A DNA stretch of 64,000 bases, from assembly GCA_965247075.1 (NCBI GenBank), contig CBDFGK010000002.1:682001-746000 (forward strand). Reading direction: 5' to 3'. Below are positions 39,392-48,627 of this stretch, piece by piece; position 1 is the stretch's first letter, and every line of letters begins with the position of its first letter. Source of the DNA: CBDFGK01 sp965247075 (lineage in GTDB: Bacteria; Pseudomonadota; Gammaproteobacteria; Pseudomonadales; Halieaceae). Under the pieces are notes generated by a model, which had not been told where the DNA came from, did not search any database, and saw only the letters and a list, made by a program, of their open reading frames with translations. Made by a program: the position numbers and the translations under genes.

Positions 39392-40585
39392 TTATAAATC
39401 CGTTCTGCTAACACCAGGTACTTCCAGCACCAGATCCGGGCCATAGACTTTGCCCACGGTTTGGAAGCCGGGCTCCCAGTAGCCGTCGATGACCCGCTTG
39501 GCAACAATCAGGGTGCTGTGGAAGGTGAGCAAATATCCCTCCGGCGTAATCATGGCGGCGGAGGCTGATTCACCGGCATCGTTTGTCACTGTGGAGACAA
39601 TTCTGGTCTGGCGTTTTTCCTGGGCACCTGGGGGTGGCCCCTCGGGCATAGTGTTATCAATCAGCCAGCCCAGCAGGCGACGACCAAAATCATATTGCGC
39701 CAGGCGCGGCACCCAGGCTGGTAGTTCCGCTTGCTGTATCTGAAAGACCTCGATGGTCGGGATACCCGTGCTGACGTAGCTTGTGATCATGTCTGCCCAG
39801 GGGATCTGTAGCAGGGTTTGTTCACGACCCTCTTCCACACGCTTGATAACCTTGAGGGCGGGTACTTCAACCATCTCTCCGTTTTGGCGCATCAACAGTG
39901 GCCTGCCTAGCATCTCCAATCCAGACTTCATGGTGCCGCGACTGGCAGCAGCGCCCTCAGCGGCGGTGTAGTTGCCATTGAGAACCACCGTCAGATTGGT
40001 TGGTTTGTCGATTTTGTCCGCCACATGGATATTCAGGCAGTCCGTGGGCACAACGTCATAACCCACCGCCGGCATCACCATGATATTGGCCGCCTTGAAT
40101 TCCTCATGCCTGTCCAGTTGAGCCTGTATAACGTGGTTTTCGCCGGTCAGGTCAACATAGTGAGTACCCGCCTCTACCACCGCATCGAGCATGGGTTTGC
40201 CGGTAAAGGTATAGGGTCCGGCGATATGCAGCACAATTTCGAAATGCTTTAGCACCGCAACCAGGTTGTCATGGTTGTTTTCCAAACTGAGCACCACATA
40301 GTTGTAGCCCAGGGATTCGGCCAGTGGTTTGAGCCTGGACTCGTTGCGACCGGCGAGCACGGGTGTAATGCCGTAATCGGCTGCCAGCCTGGAGATGCCG
40401 GTCCCGGTGAAACCGTAGGCGCCATAGATCAATACCTGGCCTTTGCGATCCTGTGGCAGTGCGTCCAGCACTTCGGCAGCAATAGGCGGCGGTGTGGGAG
40501 GCGTGGGCTCCGGCCTGGCCACCACAAAAAGCCCAATGGCAGCCGCTGCTACCACCAGTGTGAGCAAACCCAATACATAACGCAT
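39392..40585 (-). CDS. Saccharopine dehydrogenase-like NAD(P)-binding protein, membrane-anchored
   Basis: Protein of 397 aa from the ATG at 40585, which has GGAG 6 bases upstream. The N-terminus is a membrane anchor (MRYVLGLLTLVVAAAAIGLF), followed by a Pro-rich linker and a Rossmann fold (IYGAYGFTGTGISRLAADYG). HYVDLTGENHVIQ and GYDVVPTDCLN are typical of the trans-acting enoyl reductase / saccharopine dehydrogenase-like group. This is a probable oxidoreductase in the P450-led operon; the substrate is unknown. Confidence 0.85.
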   Translation of the reverse strand: MRYVLGLLTLVVAAAAIGLFVVARPEPTPPTPPPIAAEVLDALPQDRKGQVLIYGAYGFTGTGISRLAADYGITPVLAGRNESRLKPLAESLGYNYVVLSLENNHDNLVAVLKHFEIVLHIAGPYTFTGKPMLDAVVEAGTHYVDLTGENHVIQAQLDRHEEFKAANIMVMPAVGYDVVPTDCLNIHVADKIDKPTNLTVVLNGNYTAAEGAAASRGTMKSGLEMLGRPLLMRQNGEMVEVPALKVIKRVEEGREQTLLQIPWADMITSYVSTGIPTIEVFQIQQAELPAWVPRLAQYDFGRRLLGWLIDNTMPEGPPPGAQEKRQTRIVSTVTNDAGESASAAMITPEGYLLTFHSTLIVAKRVIDGYWEPGFQTVGKVYGPDLVLEVPGVSRTDL

Positions 40586-40613
40586 AGCAATCTCCATTGA
40601 CAGCCTCTGACCG

Positions 40614-41066
40614 TCACAGCTGCATAAAATCCGGGGTGTTAAATACCCAGCTTTTTTCTTCGACACGTTCGCTTATGCGCCAGCCCTGCTCAGTACGCAC
40701 ATATTTATCAACGTACCACAGGCCCAGCATAAACAATTGCGTGGCCCCCTCCCCCAGCGCCATTTCCTGAGGGTTAAAGCACATGACGCGGCCGCTGGCA
40801 ATATCGCTGGCAATGCTGATCTGAATATTGGCATTGAGGTGTTGATGGGCGGGGAAAACTTCATTGGTCATGGCCTGCTTCAAAAAATCTATGGTCTCTT
40901 CCAGGCCGCCTTTGCTGCCGCCAAATACGCTGTAATCGATGTGTGCATCGGCGCTGAATATCTCCTCGCGCAAGGCATCAAATTCTTTGTCATCAATGAT
41001 TTGTGAGTAGCGAAAGATAAGATCCTGAATTTCGAATCGGTCGGACATTTCCTGCGTGGTAAGCAC
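40614..41066 (-). CDS. SnoaL-like / NTF2-fold protein
   Basis: Protein of 150 aa with an NTF2-like fold: EIQDLIFRYSQIIDDKEFDA at the N-terminus and YVDKYVRTEQGWRISERVEE at the C-terminus. The GTG start follows GGAG by 7 bases. The group includes ring hydroxylating-dioxygenase small subunits, SnoaL cyclases, dehydratases and ketosteroid isomerases. The operon context (P450, SDR, quinone oxidoreductase, GST-like) points to small-molecule metabolism. Confidence 0.85.
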   Translation of the reverse strand: MLTTQEMSDRFEIQDLIFRYSQIIDDKEFDALREEIFSADAHIDYSVFGGSKGGLEETIDFLKQAMTNEVFPAHQHLNANIQISIASDIASGRVMCFNPQEMALGEGATQLFMLGLWYVDKYVRTEQGWRISERVEEKSWVFNTPDFMQL

Positions 41067-41075
41067 GGTGGTCTC

Positions 41076-41840
41076 CTAAAAGTCTAAAGGGGTATCGATA
41101 TGACGCTGGTACATCATGTCCCGGTGCTCAAACAATAGTGGGTTCAGGCCGGCATCGAGATCCGGTTCTTCCTTGCTGTATATCTGGCGTAAAAAATCCG
41201 GCATAGGATTGAGCGAATCCGGCAAGGGACGTAACATACCCATAAAATTTGCCAGGTAGAAATCAGCCGCCGTCACTTCAGTGCCGACCAGGTACACGCT
41301 ATTCAACTTCGCCTGCCGGCCGAATCGCTCGCTAAAGTATGCAAGACAAGCTCGAATGCGCGCGCCACTGGCAGCAAACTCCTGCGCGGTCCAGCCGTAT
41401 TTCTCCGCCATGCGCACTGTCATCTCGGGGGGCTCGTCCAGCCCCATCATAGGAGCTAGCATATACAGGCGTTTGTTCCAGCCCAGGCCGCGCTCGCCCG
41501 CTATCTCCCTACACAAGCCAATTACCAATGCGCGCTGTTCAAGGTCTGCCGGCAACAATGCTTGCTCAGGATTAAGTTGTTCCGCGAGCATCAATATGTC
41601 CAGCCAACTGTAGCGAACCGGCTCGTCGTTGTACACGGCCACGGGCGCGGTGGTCTGGCCGGTCCAGTTCTGTAGCTCGTCATTTGCTTGCCCGGCTTCC
41701 TGCGCAACTGCTGTAAATACAATGCCCTTGTAGTTGAGTATAGCTTTGGCAGCTTCTGCCCACGGCCCCGGCATACCGCGGGTTAGCACCAGCCGCAGGC
41801 CAGTCAGATTGCGCGCTTCAGCAACACTGATATAGTCCAT
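41076..41840 (-). CDS. Glutathione S-transferase-like protein
   Basis: Protein of 254 aa. The N-terminal part resembles a thioredoxin-fold GST domain (EAAKAILNYKGIVFTAVAQE, then TAPVAVYNDEPVRYSWLDIL) and the C-terminal half is helical (YLVGTEVTAADFYLANFMGM). The canonical Ser/Tyr/Cys near the N-terminus is not evident, so catalysis with glutathione is unproven. Gaps of 9 bases separate it from both neighbours. Confidence 0.75.
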   Translation of the reverse strand: MDYISVAEARNLTGLRLVLTRGMPGPWAEAAKAILNYKGIVFTAVAQEAGQANDELQNWTGQTTAPVAVYNDEPVRYSWLDILMLAEQLNPEQALLPADLEQRALVIGLCREIAGERGLGWNKRLYMLAPMMGLDEPPEMTVRMAEKYGWTAQEFAASGARIRACLAYFSERFGRQAKLNSVYLVGTEVTAADFYLANFMGMLRPLPDSLNPMPDFLRQIYSKEEPDLDAGLNPLLFEHRDMMYQRHIDTPLDF

Positions 41841-41849
41841 AATCTAATA

Positions 41850-42710
41850 TTAACCCCTGTGGTAGGTAAAATTGGTCAATGTCTCGCTGTGCTGCCACAG
41901 GCGCTGTGCATCCTCTTTATTTTGTGCCCAGGGCTTGGGCTGAATTTCCCGGCGATTGTAGTAGTAGCCACCACTGGTGTTTACTGAAGGGTCACGGCAC
42001 AGGAATACTGCCGTGTCAGCGCCCTTCTCAGGAGTCCGAAAAAAAGGCCTCAGCAATACCGGCAGCAGCTTGCCCAACAGGCCGTCGTTGTTGGTCCCCA
42101 TGCCGGTAGCTACCGCGCCCGGATGCAGACAATTAACCAAGACTTCTGCTGGTGGCAGGCGGCTGGCCAACTCGCGAGTGAACAGTATATTGGCGAGTTT
42201 TGATCGCCCGTAAACGTTGAAAGTACTGTATTTACCTTCACTTTGCAGGTCGTCAAAGTCCATTCCGCGGCACATTTTATGGGCATCAGACGCCACTGAG
42301 ACTACACGGGCACCGGCCTGTTCTCGCAGTCGTGGCAACAGCAGGCCGGTCAACAAAAAAGGCGCGAGATGATTAACGGCAAAAGTCTGCTCAAAGCCAT
42401 CTTCTGTTTCACGTCGCTGGGTATTAATCACACCGGCGTTGTTGAGCAGTACATGCAGTGGCTTGCCACTGTCGAGGTAGGACTGTGCCGCCGCTCTTAC
42501 CGAGGCCAGGCTGTTAAAATCCGCCGGCAGTATATCGGCGGGTGCGCTGCCGGTTTCCTGAGCAATATGCCGGGCGGTCTGTTCACCTCGCTCCCGACTA
42601 CGACACAGCAAGGTTAGCGTGGCACCATCGGCGGCCAGTGCGTGCGCTGCGGCCTGGCCAATGCCACTGGACGCTCCGGTAATCAGTACATGCTTGCCTC
42701 GCAATGTCAC
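41850..42710 (-). CDS. Short-chain dehydrogenase/reductase
   Basis: NAD(P)-dependent oxidoreductase of 286 aa. The cofactor motif is ITGASSGIGQAAAHAL, with NNAG in VLLNNAGVIN and the catalytic Y-x-x-x-K in VYGRSKLAN. It is most like the retinol dehydrogenase/WW-oxidoreductase-like branch (NHLAPFLLTGLLLP, HPGAVATGM). The GTG start overlaps the quinone oxidoreductase stop as GTGA. Confidence 0.92.
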   Translation of the reverse strand: MTLRGKHVLITGASSGIGQAAAHALAADGATLTLLCRSRERGEQTARHIAQETGSAPADILPADFNSLASVRAAAQSYLDSGKPLHVLLNNAGVINTQRRETEDGFEQTFAVNHLAPFLLTGLLLPRLREQAGARVVSVASDAHKMCRGMDFDDLQSEGKYSTFNVYGRSKLANILFTRELASRLPPAEVLVNCLHPGAVATGMGTNNDGLLGKLLPVLLRPFFRTPEKGADTAVFLCRDPSVNTSGGYYYNRREIQPKPWAQNKEDAQRLWQHSETLTNFTYHRG

Positions 42711-43684
42711 CAGCTCAGCACCAGTTTACCGATATGCGTGCTGGCCTCCATGACCCGGTGGGCAGCGCCCACTTCGGCGAAGGGAAACACCTGGTGGATA
42801 ATCGGTTTGACCACACCCGTCTCTATCCAGGGCCAGGCCTTGGTCCTGACTTCAGCTACCAGTGTCGCTTTAAACTCGGCAGAGCGAGCCCGCAATGTGG
42901 AGCCACTCATAGTCAATCGCTTGAGCATCACCGGCATCAGGTTGGCTTCAATTTTTGAGCCCTGCAGAAAGGCGATATTGACGATGCGTCCCTCCACCGC
43001 AGCCAGTTGGATATTGCGATCAACGTAGTCGCCGCCCACCATATCGAGGATCACATCGACACCGGCACCGGCGGTTTCGGCCTGCAACACTTGCAGGTAG
43101 TCTTCTTCACGGTAGTTGATAGCGCGATCGGCGCCAAGACTTTCGCAGCAGGCGACCTTCTCGGCGCTGCCGGCGGTGGTGTATACCTGGCAACCGTATT
43201 GCTTGACCATCTGGATAGCCGTGGTGCCAATACCGCTGCCGCCACCGTGAACCAGAAATGTTTCGCCGGGCTGCAAGGCGGCGCGCTGGAAAACATTGGA
43301 CCAGACGGTCAGCACTGTTTCTGCCAGACCGGCCGCCTCTGTCATCGTCATATCGGCAGGGACCGGCAAGCATTCGGCCGCCGCCGCCACAGCATATTCC
43401 GCATAGCCGCCGCCTGCCAGTAGCGCACAGACCCGGTTCCCCGGCGACCATTGAGTGACAGCCTCACCCACTTCGATTATCTCACCAGCCACTTCCAGGC
43501 CGGGGGTATCCGGAGCACCCCGTGGCGGTGGATAAAAGCCTTGCCGCTGGACGATGTCGGCACGATTGATACCGGCGGCGGCCACCTTGACAAGTACTTC
43601 ACCAGCGCGGGGCTGAGGACGGTCTATCTCAGTGATCTGCAGAACTTCGGGACCACCGGTCGTGGTAATTTCAATGCGGCGCAT
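42707..43684 (-). CDS. NAD(P)H quinone oxidoreductase (PIG3/QOR-like MDR protein)
   Basis: Zinc-independent medium-chain reductase of 325 aa from the ATG at 43684. GINRADIVQRQGFYPPPRGA is the PIG3-type signature, GGGSGIGTTAIQMVKQYGCQ is the NADPH fold, and no structural or catalytic zinc cysteines are present. It reduces quinones or enoyl substrates by one- or two-electron transfer. It lies 11 bases after the P450 gene, suggesting it acts on the P450 product. Confidence 0.92.
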   Translation of the reverse strand: MRRIEITTTGGPEVLQITEIDRPQPRAGEVLVKVAAAGINRADIVQRQGFYPPPRGAPDTPGLEVAGEIIEVGEAVTQWSPGNRVCALLAGGGYAEYAVAAAAECLPVPADMTMTEAAGLAETVLTVWSNVFQRAALQPGETFLVHGGGSGIGTTAIQMVKQYGCQVYTTAGSAEKVACCESLGADRAINYREEDYLQVLQAETAGAGVDVILDMVGGDYVDRNIQLAAVEGRIVNIAFLQGSKIEANLMPVMLKRLTMSGSTLRARSAEFKATLVAEVRTKAWPWIETGVVKPIIHQVFPFAEVGAAHRVMEASTHIGKLVLSW

Positions 43685-43695
43685 AGCGATGAACC

Positions 43696-44934
43696 TCAGG
43701 CTTGTTCCGTGTCTGTGCCAGTGTCGAAGGCAATCGGCATGGTCTTGATGCCATTGATAAAATTGGAGCGCAGCCAATTGATATCGCCATTGCAGCGCGG
43801 GTTGTGAACACGCTTCAATATTTCCTCAAAAATAACTTTTAGTTCCAATCGCGCCAGGTGCGAACCCATGCAGAAATGCTCGCCGATACCAAAGGCACGG
43901 TGCGTGTTCTTTAGGTCTTCGCGCTGGGCGCGGGTAATATCGAACACATCGCCATCGCTGAAAAAATCCTCATCTGCGCTGGCTGCACCGTAGTACACCT
44001 GTACCCGATCACCCTTTTTGATGAGTTGTCCGCCAACTTCCACATCTTCCATCGCCGTGCGCCGGAACGCGATTACCGCCGGGTTGTAACGCAAAAATTC
44101 CTCGATCGCCCCTTCCAGTAGCTGCGGTTCTTGCTGCAGCTTGTGGTACTGGTCGTGTTCCATCAGCAGGCGCATACCATGGGTCGTTACCGTGCGGGTC
44201 GTCTCATTGCCCGCCACCATCAGCAGCAGGAAGAAGTTACCGAACTCGTCGTCGCTAAGAGGCTCGTCCTCGACTGTCCCGTTCAACAGCACGTTGACAA
44301 TATCGTCCTGAGGATTAGCGCGGTGCTCCGCCGCCAGCTCCTGCGCCAGCATAAACATCTCGATCATGGCGTTAGTGCCATCATCTTCCGAGGCAGACAG
44401 TTCGGGATCATCCATGCCGATCATGATATTGGTGAGCTCGAACAGGCGCTTACGCTGGTCCAGCGGCACTCCCATAAGTTCGCAAATAGCAATCAAGGGG
44501 AGTTCCGCGGCCACATCCTCGACAAACTCACACTCGCCCCCCACCAGCGCTCGGTCGAGTATGTCTTTTGCCACTTCCCGGAATCGTTCGTTATAGGAAT
44601 CGACGGCCCGCGGAGTAAAGGCATTGCGTATCAAACGCCGAAATTTCAAGTGCCTGGGAGGATCCATATTGATCATCTGCATACGCAGAAATACCAGCCG
44701 CTCTTCGTCCTGCTCGCTGAGGATGCAGCTTTTTTCTTCTGACGAGAACAGCCGCGGATTCTTGGAGACAAAATCCAGGTCCTTGTGGCGGGTAATCGCC
44801 CAGAATCCCTCGCTCTGGGTGGGGTTTTGCTGCCAGGATACCGGCTCCTGATTTCTGAGATAGGCATAGGCGTCGCGTGGATGTCCGCCGTCATATAACT
44901 CGGGTGAACTCAGATCAAAGGGACAGCCACTCAT
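43696..44934 (-). CDS. Cytochrome P450
   Basis: Soluble class I bacterial P450 of 412 aa. The ATG at 44934 (MSGCPFDLSSPELYDGGHP) has GGAG 7 bases before it; the ATG at 44946 lacks this. The I-helix is LLLMVAGNETTRTV, E-x-x-R is in FLRYNPAVIAFRRTA, and the heme loop FGIGEHFCMGSHLARLEL carries the Cys ligand. It resembles CYP families that hydroxylate steroids, terpenes or fatty acids in marine bacteria. No ferredoxin or reductase gene adjoins it. It is the first gene of a long minus-strand run. Confidence 0.95.
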   Translation of the reverse strand: MSGCPFDLSSPELYDGGHPRDAYAYLRNQEPVSWQQNPTQSEGFWAITRHKDLDFVSKNPRLFSSEEKSCILSEQDEERLVFLRMQMINMDPPRHLKFRRLIRNAFTPRAVDSYNERFREVAKDILDRALVGGECEFVEDVAAELPLIAICELMGVPLDQRKRLFELTNIMIGMDDPELSASEDDGTNAMIEMFMLAQELAAEHRANPQDDIVNVLLNGTVEDEPLSDDEFGNFFLLLMVAGNETTRTVTTHGMRLLMEHDQYHKLQQEPQLLEGAIEEFLRYNPAVIAFRRTAMEDVEVGGQLIKKGDRVQVYYGAASADEDFFSDGDVFDITRAQREDLKNTHRAFGIGEHFCMGSHLARLELKVIFEEILKRVHNPRCNGDINWLRSNFINGIKTMPIAFDTGTDTEQA

Positions 44935-45040
44935 CGTATGCTCCATTGTTGATTTAGCAGTTATGTAGCATCAACTATAGCCTAATAGTTGATAGCTTCA
45001 AATGCCGGAACGGCGGAATTTTTGATGATGTCGAAATCGG

Positions 45041-45517
45041 CTAGAGGCCCAATTCCCGAATCAGCGCCAGCACATCCTCATGATGGCTCTTGGTTTTTAC
45101 CTTGTCCATTACATGCTTGAGACGCCCGTCTTTACCGATGATGAAACTGGTGCGCAACACGCCCATAAATTCACGGCCCATAAACTTCTTTAGCCCCCAG
45201 CAACCATACTTGTCGGTCACCGCATGGTCTTCATCTGACAGCAGTGTGAAATTCAAATCCTGCTTGTCTATAAACCTGCCCAGCCTCGCCACCGGATCGG
45301 GACTTACCCCCAGCACCACGGTTTTGGCCTTTTTCAGGGCGGCTTTGCTGTCGCGAATACCACAGGCCTGCACGGTGCAGCCTGGAGTCATGGCCTTGGG
45401 GTAGAAATACAGGACAATATTGCTCTTGTCCCTGAAGTCCTTGAGGCTGACCCTGTTACCATCCTGGTCCAGCAAATTAAAGGCTGGCGCCAGGTTACCC
45501 ACTTTCGGGAATGCCAT
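45041..45517 (-). CDS. bcp: Thioredoxin-dependent thiol peroxidase (Bcp/PrxQ)
   Basis: Peroxiredoxin of 158 aa. The peroxidatic Cys47 is in PKAMTPGCTVQACGIRD and Cys52 is the likely resolving residue, the PrxQ spacing of five. It reduces peroxides with thioredoxin. The ATG lies 3 bases after the rmuC stop, so it is the last gene of a nudix-rmuC-bcp run. Confidence 0.94.
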   Translation of the reverse strand: MAFPKVGNLAPAFNLLDQDGNRVSLKDFRDKSNIVLYFYPKAMTPGCTVQACGIRDSKAALKKAKTVVLGVSPDPVARLGRFIDKQDLNFTLLSDEDHAVTDKYGCWGLKKFMGREFMGVLRTSFIIGKDGRLKHVMDKVKTKSHHEDVLALIRELGL

Positions 45518-45520
45518 GTA

Positions 45521-46804
45521 CTACTCCTGTTCCTCGTCATTATCAGAATCAGTGCTCTCAACCGAACCCTTTGAATCGTCTTCTATCATGACCGCGGGCA
45601 GCTTGCGTTTGGTGCGCGCTCCCAGTTTTTCAAGGTTCTGCACCCGCTTCACCAGGTTACCCCGGCCAGTACTAATCCTGCCGCGGGTTTTCTCCCAGGA
45701 ATCCTGAGCTTTTTCCAAGTGCTTGCCCACATCCTGCAATGATTCCAGCACCAGCGCGAACTGATCGTGAATGGCACCGGCCTGGCTGGCGATTTTCTCG
45801 GCATTGAGATTCTGGTGCTCGTAGCGCCAGATTGTCTGCACAGTACGCAGGGTGGCCAGTAGCGTGGTGGGACTGACGACAATAATATGTTTGTCATAGG
45901 CGGTCTTGAACATACCGGGCTCGCTATCGAAGGCGGCCATAAAGGCGGACTCAACAGGTATAAACAACAGCACAAAATCGAGACTGCGCAAGCCCTCCAG
46001 TTTGTCGTATTCCTTGAGGCTTAAGCCGTCGATATGCTGTTTGACCGCGCGCACATGTGCCTGCAGTGCGTCGCGCCGTTCGGTTTCATCATCTGCGCTG
46101 ACATAGCGCTCATAATCGACCAGGGAAACCTTGGAGTCGATTATGATGTCCTTGTCTTCTGGCAGGCGCACCACCACATCTGGCTGGCGCCGCTTGCCAT
46201 CATCGGCGACGGCACTAACCTGGGTCTCGTATTCGTGTCCCTTGCGCAGGCCCGACTCTTCCAGCACACGCTCCAGCACCACTTCACCCCAATTGCCCTG
46301 TGTTTTCTTGTCGCCCTTTAAGGCGCGGGTCAGGTTGATGGCGTCGGCTGACATCTTTTGGTTGAGCTCCTTTAGCTGACCCAACTCGTGACGCAGCGAC
46401 ACCCGGTCGCGGGTTTCCTTATCGTAGACATCTTCCACTTTTTTACGAAATTCCCTGAGCTGGGTTTTCAGTGGGTCCAGAGTGGCCGCCAGCGTGTCTT
46501 TACCGGTCTGCTGCATGCGCCGGCTCTTCTCCTCGAATATGCGGTTGGCGAGATTATTGAACTCTTCGCTCAACTGCTTGCGAGCGCCCTGCAACATCTC
46601 CAATTTATCTTCCGCAGCCCGCCCTTCCTGCAATAGTTGTTCCCGCAACCGTCCCTGCTCGGCTTCCACCGCGGCGAGTTCTCGCGCATGCTCCAACGCA
46701 GCGGCGGATAGTTTGTGTTGGTACCACAGGCCGGTGAATAAGCCGGCGAGAACGGCGACCAGCACTAGCAGCCCCAGCCAAAGCTCTTCAGATAAGCCTA
46801 TCAA
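45521..46804 (-). CDS. rmuC: DNA recombination protein RmuC
   Basis: Protein of about 427 aa. I prefer TTG 46804, which overlaps the nudix stop as TTGA; an in-frame TTG at 46834 would add ten residues. The N-terminal membrane anchor (LWLGLLVLVAVLAGLFTGLW) is followed by a coiled coil (about 40-190). The nuclease-like RmuC core contains KGDKKTQGNWGEVVLERVLE and PDVVVRLPEDKDIIIDSKVS, with D-x-K. RmuC limits inversions at short repeats. Confidence 0.93.
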   Translation of the reverse strand: MIGLSEELWLGLLVLVAVLAGLFTGLWYQHKLSAAALEHARELAAVEAEQGRLREQLLQEGRAAEDKLEMLQGARKQLSEEFNNLANRIFEEKSRRMQQTGKDTLAATLDPLKTQLREFRKKVEDVYDKETRDRVSLRHELGQLKELNQKMSADAINLTRALKGDKKTQGNWGEVVLERVLEESGLRKGHEYETQVSAVADDGKRRQPDVVVRLPEDKDIIIDSKVSLVDYERYVSADDETERRDALQAHVRAVKQHIDGLSLKEYDKLEGLRSLDFVLLFIPVESAFMAAFDSEPGMFKTAYDKHIIVVSPTTLLATLRTVQTIWRYEHQNLNAEKIASQAGAIHDQFALVLESLQDVGKHLEKAQDSWEKTRGRISTGRGNLVKRVQNLEKLGARTKRKLPAVMIEDDSKGSVESTDSDNDEEQE

Positions 46805-47331
46805 CGCTGTATAGCCGATGTGCGTACCGGCCAATCCTGTTCAATCCGGTCGTGAAAATATTCCCGCAGCGTATGATAAACCACCGGGAAAGCAATTTCT
46901 CGCCAGGGAATATCGGCCTCATCAAACAGTGCTACTTCGGTGGACTCGGGGCCGACTCCGTAAGCACCATCGGTTAATTGCGCACGGTAAAACAGATACA
47001 CCTGGTTGATACCCGGCACATCAAACAGACGGTATAGCTGTTGATCGTAGACAGCAGCGCGCGCTTCTTCCCAGGTTTCACGGGCGGCACCCTGCAGCGT
47101 GGTTTCACCGTTTTCCATAAAACCCGCCGGCAGGGTCCAGTAGTTGGCGCGCGGCTCAATAGCGCGCTTGCACAACAGGACCCTACCCTGGTGCTCTACC
47201 AGGCAACCCACTATCACCCGCGGGTTGGTATAGTGAATGGTGTCGCAACTTACACAGATGTGGCGCAAGCGGTCATCACCCTCGGGGATGCGCTGTTCCA
47301 CTGGCTTGCCACAATTGCTGCAAAACCTCAT
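46801..47331 (-). CDS. NUDIX hydrolase with zinc ribbon
   Basis: Protein of 176 aa. An N-terminal zinc ribbon (CSNCGKPVEQR...CVSC) precedes a NUDIX box: GFMENGETTLQGAARETWEE at about residues 70-89, with the final Gly of the consensus replaced by Ala-Arg-Ala. This resembles ADP-ribose/NADH pyrophosphatase-like NUDIX proteins. The substrate is not fixed by sequence. Confidence 0.92.
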   Translation of the reverse strand: MRFCSNCGKPVEQRIPEGDDRLRHICVSCDTIHYTNPRVIVGCLVEHQGRVLLCKRAIEPRANYWTLPAGFMENGETTLQGAARETWEEARAAVYDQQLYRLFDVPGINQVYLFYRAQLTDGAYGVGPESTEVALFDEADIPWREIAFPVVYHTLREYFHDRIEQDWPVRTSAIQR

Positions 47332-47338
47332 GTTCAGA

Positions 47339-47818
47339 TCAACTCGCTAAGTCTCGATAAGAACCCGCACAAAACAACAGCGGTTGGCCGGGCTCGCGCC
47401 GGGTAAACTCCACCACTCTACCCACCAGGATAATATGGTCGCCGCCTGGATGGCGTGCCTCCACTTCACACTCCATACTCACCATGGTAGCAGGCATTAT
47501 CGGCACACCACTGACGCCAAATTCAAAGTGATCCGCCGACAAGTTGTGGTCATCTTTCTTTGCATATTGGTTGGCTAAGCCCTGTTGCTGCGAGCGCAGA
47601 ATATTAACCCCAAATTGGGATGACTGCTCGAAAGCCTGGTACATTTCCGAATCATTCTGCAAACTCCACAGGACAAGCGGTGGCTCCAGTGAGACAGAGG
47701 CAAAGGAATTCACCGTCACTCCAAAGGGTTCCCCACCATCCGGGTGGGCCGTAATTATACACACGCCGGTGGTAAAAGCGCCCAGGACATCACGAAACTC
47801 GCGACTGGTAAAACTCAT
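47339..47818 (-). CDS. Flavin reductase-like (FMN-binding) protein
   Basis: Protein of 159 aa from the ATG at 47818, with AGGA upstream; an upstream in-frame extension is not conserved. FTTGVCIITAHPDGGEPFGV and NSFASVSLEPPLVLWSLQND are the flavin-reductase split-barrel signatures, and HPGGDHIILVGRVVEF follows. It would supply reduced FMN/FAD to an oxygenase. A luciferase-like gene lies 1.4 kb away on the other strand, a possible partner. Confidence 0.9.
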   Translation of the reverse strand: MSFTSREFRDVLGAFTTGVCIITAHPDGGEPFGVTVNSFASVSLEPPLVLWSLQNDSEMYQAFEQSSQFGVNILRSQQQGLANQYAKKDDHNLSADHFEFGVSGVPIMPATMVSMECEVEARHPGGDHIILVGRVVEFTRREPGQPLLFCAGSYRDLAS

Positions 47819-47885
47819 ACTGATCCTCTTGGTATTCAGACAAAGCCGAGCAGTATACACAGCCGTTACCGACTGGGCGCATCCC

Positions 47886-48371
47886 CTATTTAGGCGATTT
47901 TTTATGGCCACAGGCGTCCCAACGACGCGCGGCCCTCGCGTCACTTTCGCGGGCATCCACCCAGTGTGCTCCCTGTGCAGTTGTTGCTTTCTTCCAGAAA
48001 GGCGCCCTTGTTTTCAGGTAATCCATAATAAATTCGCAGGCGTGGAATGTTTCACTGCGGTGCGCGCCGCTTACACCCACATATACAATTTGCTCGCCGG
48101 GTACGAGTCGACCTATGCGGTGCACGACAGTGGCTGCCCCTATATTCCAGCGCTGTTTCGCCTCATCGACAATGGTTTGTATGCTGCGCTCAGTCATGCC
48201 CGGGTAGTGTTCCAGTTCCATATGCGCAATTTGCCCATCCTTGCCGCCGGCCCGCACCAGGCCGACGAAACTCGCTACTGCACCCTGTGTGAAATCAGCC
48301 TTGGTCAGGGCCGCCTGCAGAACCCGCACATCAAAATCATCCTGCTGAATGCTGACATCCTTGGTGGACAC
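47886..48371 (-). CDS. moaE: Molybdopterin synthase catalytic subunit MoaE
   Basis: Protein of 161 aa from the GTG at 48371, 4 bases after the moaD stop. GAVASFVGLVRAGGKDGQI, LEHYPGMTERSIQTIVDEA, HRIGRLVPGEQIVYVGVSGAH and PFWKKA (catalytic Lys) are typical. With MoaD it inserts the dithiolene sulfurs into cyclic pyranopterin monophosphate. Confidence 0.95.
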   Translation of the reverse strand: MSTKDVSIQQDDFDVRVLQAALTKADFTQGAVASFVGLVRAGGKDGQIAHMELEHYPGMTERSIQTIVDEAKQRWNIGAATVVHRIGRLVPGEQIVYVGVSGAHRSETFHACEFIMDYLKTRAPFWKKATTAQGAHWVDARESDARAARRWDACGHKKSPK

Positions 48372-48375
48372 TGCC

Positions 48376-48627
48376 CTAGCCTCCCGTGACCGGTGGAAAG
48401 AAGGCCACTTCATCGCCGTCTGCCACTGTTTGCTGATCCCCCGCCTGTTCCTGATTGACCGCGCAGAGGATATTGTCAGCGCCGAGAATTTCGTCCCAAG
48501 CTTGCTGCTGCGCTTGTAGATTTTGTTTCAAGCCGGCCACCGTCGCCACGCTCTCCTGCCACTGCACCTCCAGTTCACTGCAGCCGAGTTGCTCACGCAG
48601 GCGCGCAAAAAATAATATGTGGATCAC
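48376..48627 (-). CDS. moaD: Molybdopterin synthase sulfur carrier MoaD
   Basis: Ubiquitin-like protein of 83 aa from the GTG at 48627, which overlaps the moaC stop as GTGA. VIHILFFARLREQLGCSELE is the MoaD start, and the sequence ends FFPPVTGG, the di-glycine tail that is adenylated and thiocarboxylated. Confidence 0.93.
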   Translation of the reverse strand: MIHILFFARLREQLGCSELEVQWQESVATVAGLKQNLQAQQQAWDEILGADNILCAVNQEQAGDQQTVADGDEVAFFPPVTGG

